A stretch of 17,935 nucleotides of DNA. It comes from Allomyces macrogynus ATCC 38327. Lineage: Eukaryota; Blastocladiomycota; Blastocladiomycetes; Blastocladiales; Blastocladiaceae. Of the stretch, positions 17,006 to 17,935 are shown one piece after another. Numbering within the stretch: the first letter of the stretch is position 1; each line of letters starts with the position of its first letter. Where the stretch lies: NCBI GenBank assembly GCA_000151295.1, contig GG745334.1:454247-472181 (forward strand). The letters run 5' to 3'. The notes under the pieces were generated by a model that saw only the letters and a program-made list of their open reading frames with translations, had not been told where the DNA came from and did not search any database. The position numbers were made by a program, and so were the translations under genes.

Positions 17006-17935
17006 ATGACGACGATTGCCACCCGCACGACAACCACCAGCAAGCGGCCACGGTGCCTCGGCCACCGCGGCGTCGCCGCGCTCTACCCGGAAAACACGAT
17101 GAGCTCGTTCGAGGCCGCACTGGCCTCGGACGCCGACGGTCTCGAGCTCGACATTCGCCTGACCAAGGACAATGAAATTGTGGTCTTGCACGACGCCGTG
17201 CTCGACCGCGCGACCACGGGCAAGGGCAGCGTCACGAACTACACGTGGACCGAGCTGCAGCAATTCCAAGCCATCAAGACCAACCTCGGGTACAAAGACT
17301 GCTTTACGAGAACCGACGGGGTGTTGCTCTTGCCAGACGCGCACCCGGAGGCTGGGCCCAGGTCGGCACCGATTCCAAGGCTCGTCGAGGTGCTGGACTT
17401 GGTGCTCGGGCACGCGCGGCAGGACTTGACGATGATTATCGACATCAAGGTCCACACCGCTCACTCGCATGCGTGTGCGCACGCGTTCGAATACATGCTT
17501 ACGCGACGCGTTGTGCTGTTCTAGTTTGACAACCCGCTCGCCATCATGACGCACCTGCGCGTTCTCCTCGAGCAGCCGCAGTACTCGCCGCTCCTGCCAC
17601 GCATCACGCTCGGAATTTGGTCGCCGCATTTCCTGTTCTCGCTCCCACCACGGTCATTGCCCGTCAAGCGATCATTCATCGGCCGGTCGCTCACGCTCGC
17701 CTGGTGTTTTTACGGGTCTGTCGACAACTTCTCAATTCACAAGGACGTCGTGATTGCGAACCCGGACTGGGTGCGCAAGCGGCAGGCGGCCGGGTACACG
17801 GTCTCGGTCTGGACGGTCGATTCGGACAAGGACCTCGAGGCGGTGATTGCGGTCGGGGTCGACGATATCATCTCGGATTATGTCGGCAAGTGCGTTCGGG
17901 CGTGCGACGCGGCGGCCGTGAAGGCGAAGGTGGCG
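17006..17935 (+). CDS. glycerophosphodiester phosphodiesterase-domain protein, Pgc1-like (runs off the window)
   Basis: GDPD enzymes hydrolyse glycerophosphodiesters or related phospholipids with a metal-dependent TIM barrel. Yeast Pgc1 is a phosphatidylglycerol phospholipase C. Exon 17006-17449 and a partial exon 17525-17935 give 285 residues before the window ends. Catalytic and metal residues are in place: GHRG (H20, R21), YPENT (E29), GLELDIRLTKD (E47, D49) and VLHD (H62, D63). Later blocks are IPRLVEVLDLVLG, MIIDIK-FDNPLAIM across the splice, RITLGIWSPHFL, VSVWTVDSDKDLEAVIAVGV and DDIISDY. The DIK-F-N and ITLG-W blocks resemble Pgc1 more than other GDPDs. The 75-base intron 17450-17524 (donor GTCCAC, acceptor TTCTAG) has no stop until its own TAG, so unspliced reading looks like a truncated 172-residue protein. 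The ATG follows GACCGCC. The substrate is inferred. Confidence 0.92.

Noticed and set aside
17006..17524. GDPD protein truncated at a TAG after 172 codons
   Set aside because: The GDPD frame resumes right after the TAG, and removing the GT-AG segment 17450-17524 joins DIK to FDNP as the family expects. The TAG is the intron acceptor.

Overview
The window is nuclear DNA of a GC-rich eukaryote with compact, intron-bearing genes, most likely a fungus. The introns are short (55-121 bases), begin GT, end AG, and many carry a CTGAC, CTGAT or CTAAC branch-type motif shortly before the acceptor. The gene content (Cox20, PIG-Y, a Drs1 helicase, a fungal-style MARVEL protein, a Dpb3-type histone fold, eIF2B-alpha, a Pgc1-like phosphodiesterase and an FAAH-like amidase relic) fits fungi. 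High GC plus this set would suit an early-diverging lineage such as Blastocladiomycota or chytrids, but that placement is a weak guess. I see no bacterial operons, CRISPR array, tRNA, rRNA or intact mobile element.

Layout. 3-239: possible tail of a plus-strand gene cut by the window edge. 849-2522 (+): RDD-family membrane protein. 2523-3617: about 1.1 kb without a gene I can support. 3618-4115 (-): COX20. 4372-4852 (+): PIG-Y. 5029-7334 (-): a 723-residue membrane protein I do not recognise. 7676-10106 (+): nucleolar DEAD-box helicase Drs1/DDX27. 10638-12206 (+): MARVEL-like four-helix membrane protein with a long disordered N-terminus. 12529-13131 (-): Dpb3/POLE4/CHRAC1-type histone-fold protein. 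13366-14759 (+): eIF2B alpha subunit. 14875-16439 (-): decayed FAAH-type amidase. 17006 to the edge (+): glycerophosphodiester phosphodiesterase, Pgc1-like.

The genes do not form one pathway. They are mostly single-copy housekeeping functions: respiratory-chain assembly, GPI-anchor synthesis, 60S ribosome biogenesis, DNA polymerase epsilon or chromatin, translation initiation, and phospholipid turnover. The repeated pattern is head-to-head arrangement: COX20/PIGY (256-base gap), membrane protein/DRS1 (341 bases), DPB3/GCN3 (234 bases), and amidase relic/GDPD. Each probably shares a bidirectional promoter region.

Almost every protein had to be assembled across introns, and single-frame reading breaks most of them. 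The least explained items are the unrecognised two-helix membrane protein, the amidase relic (stop codon, frameshifts, lost nucleophilic serine) and the gene-free stretch at 2523-3617. I found no convincing new multi-gene system.
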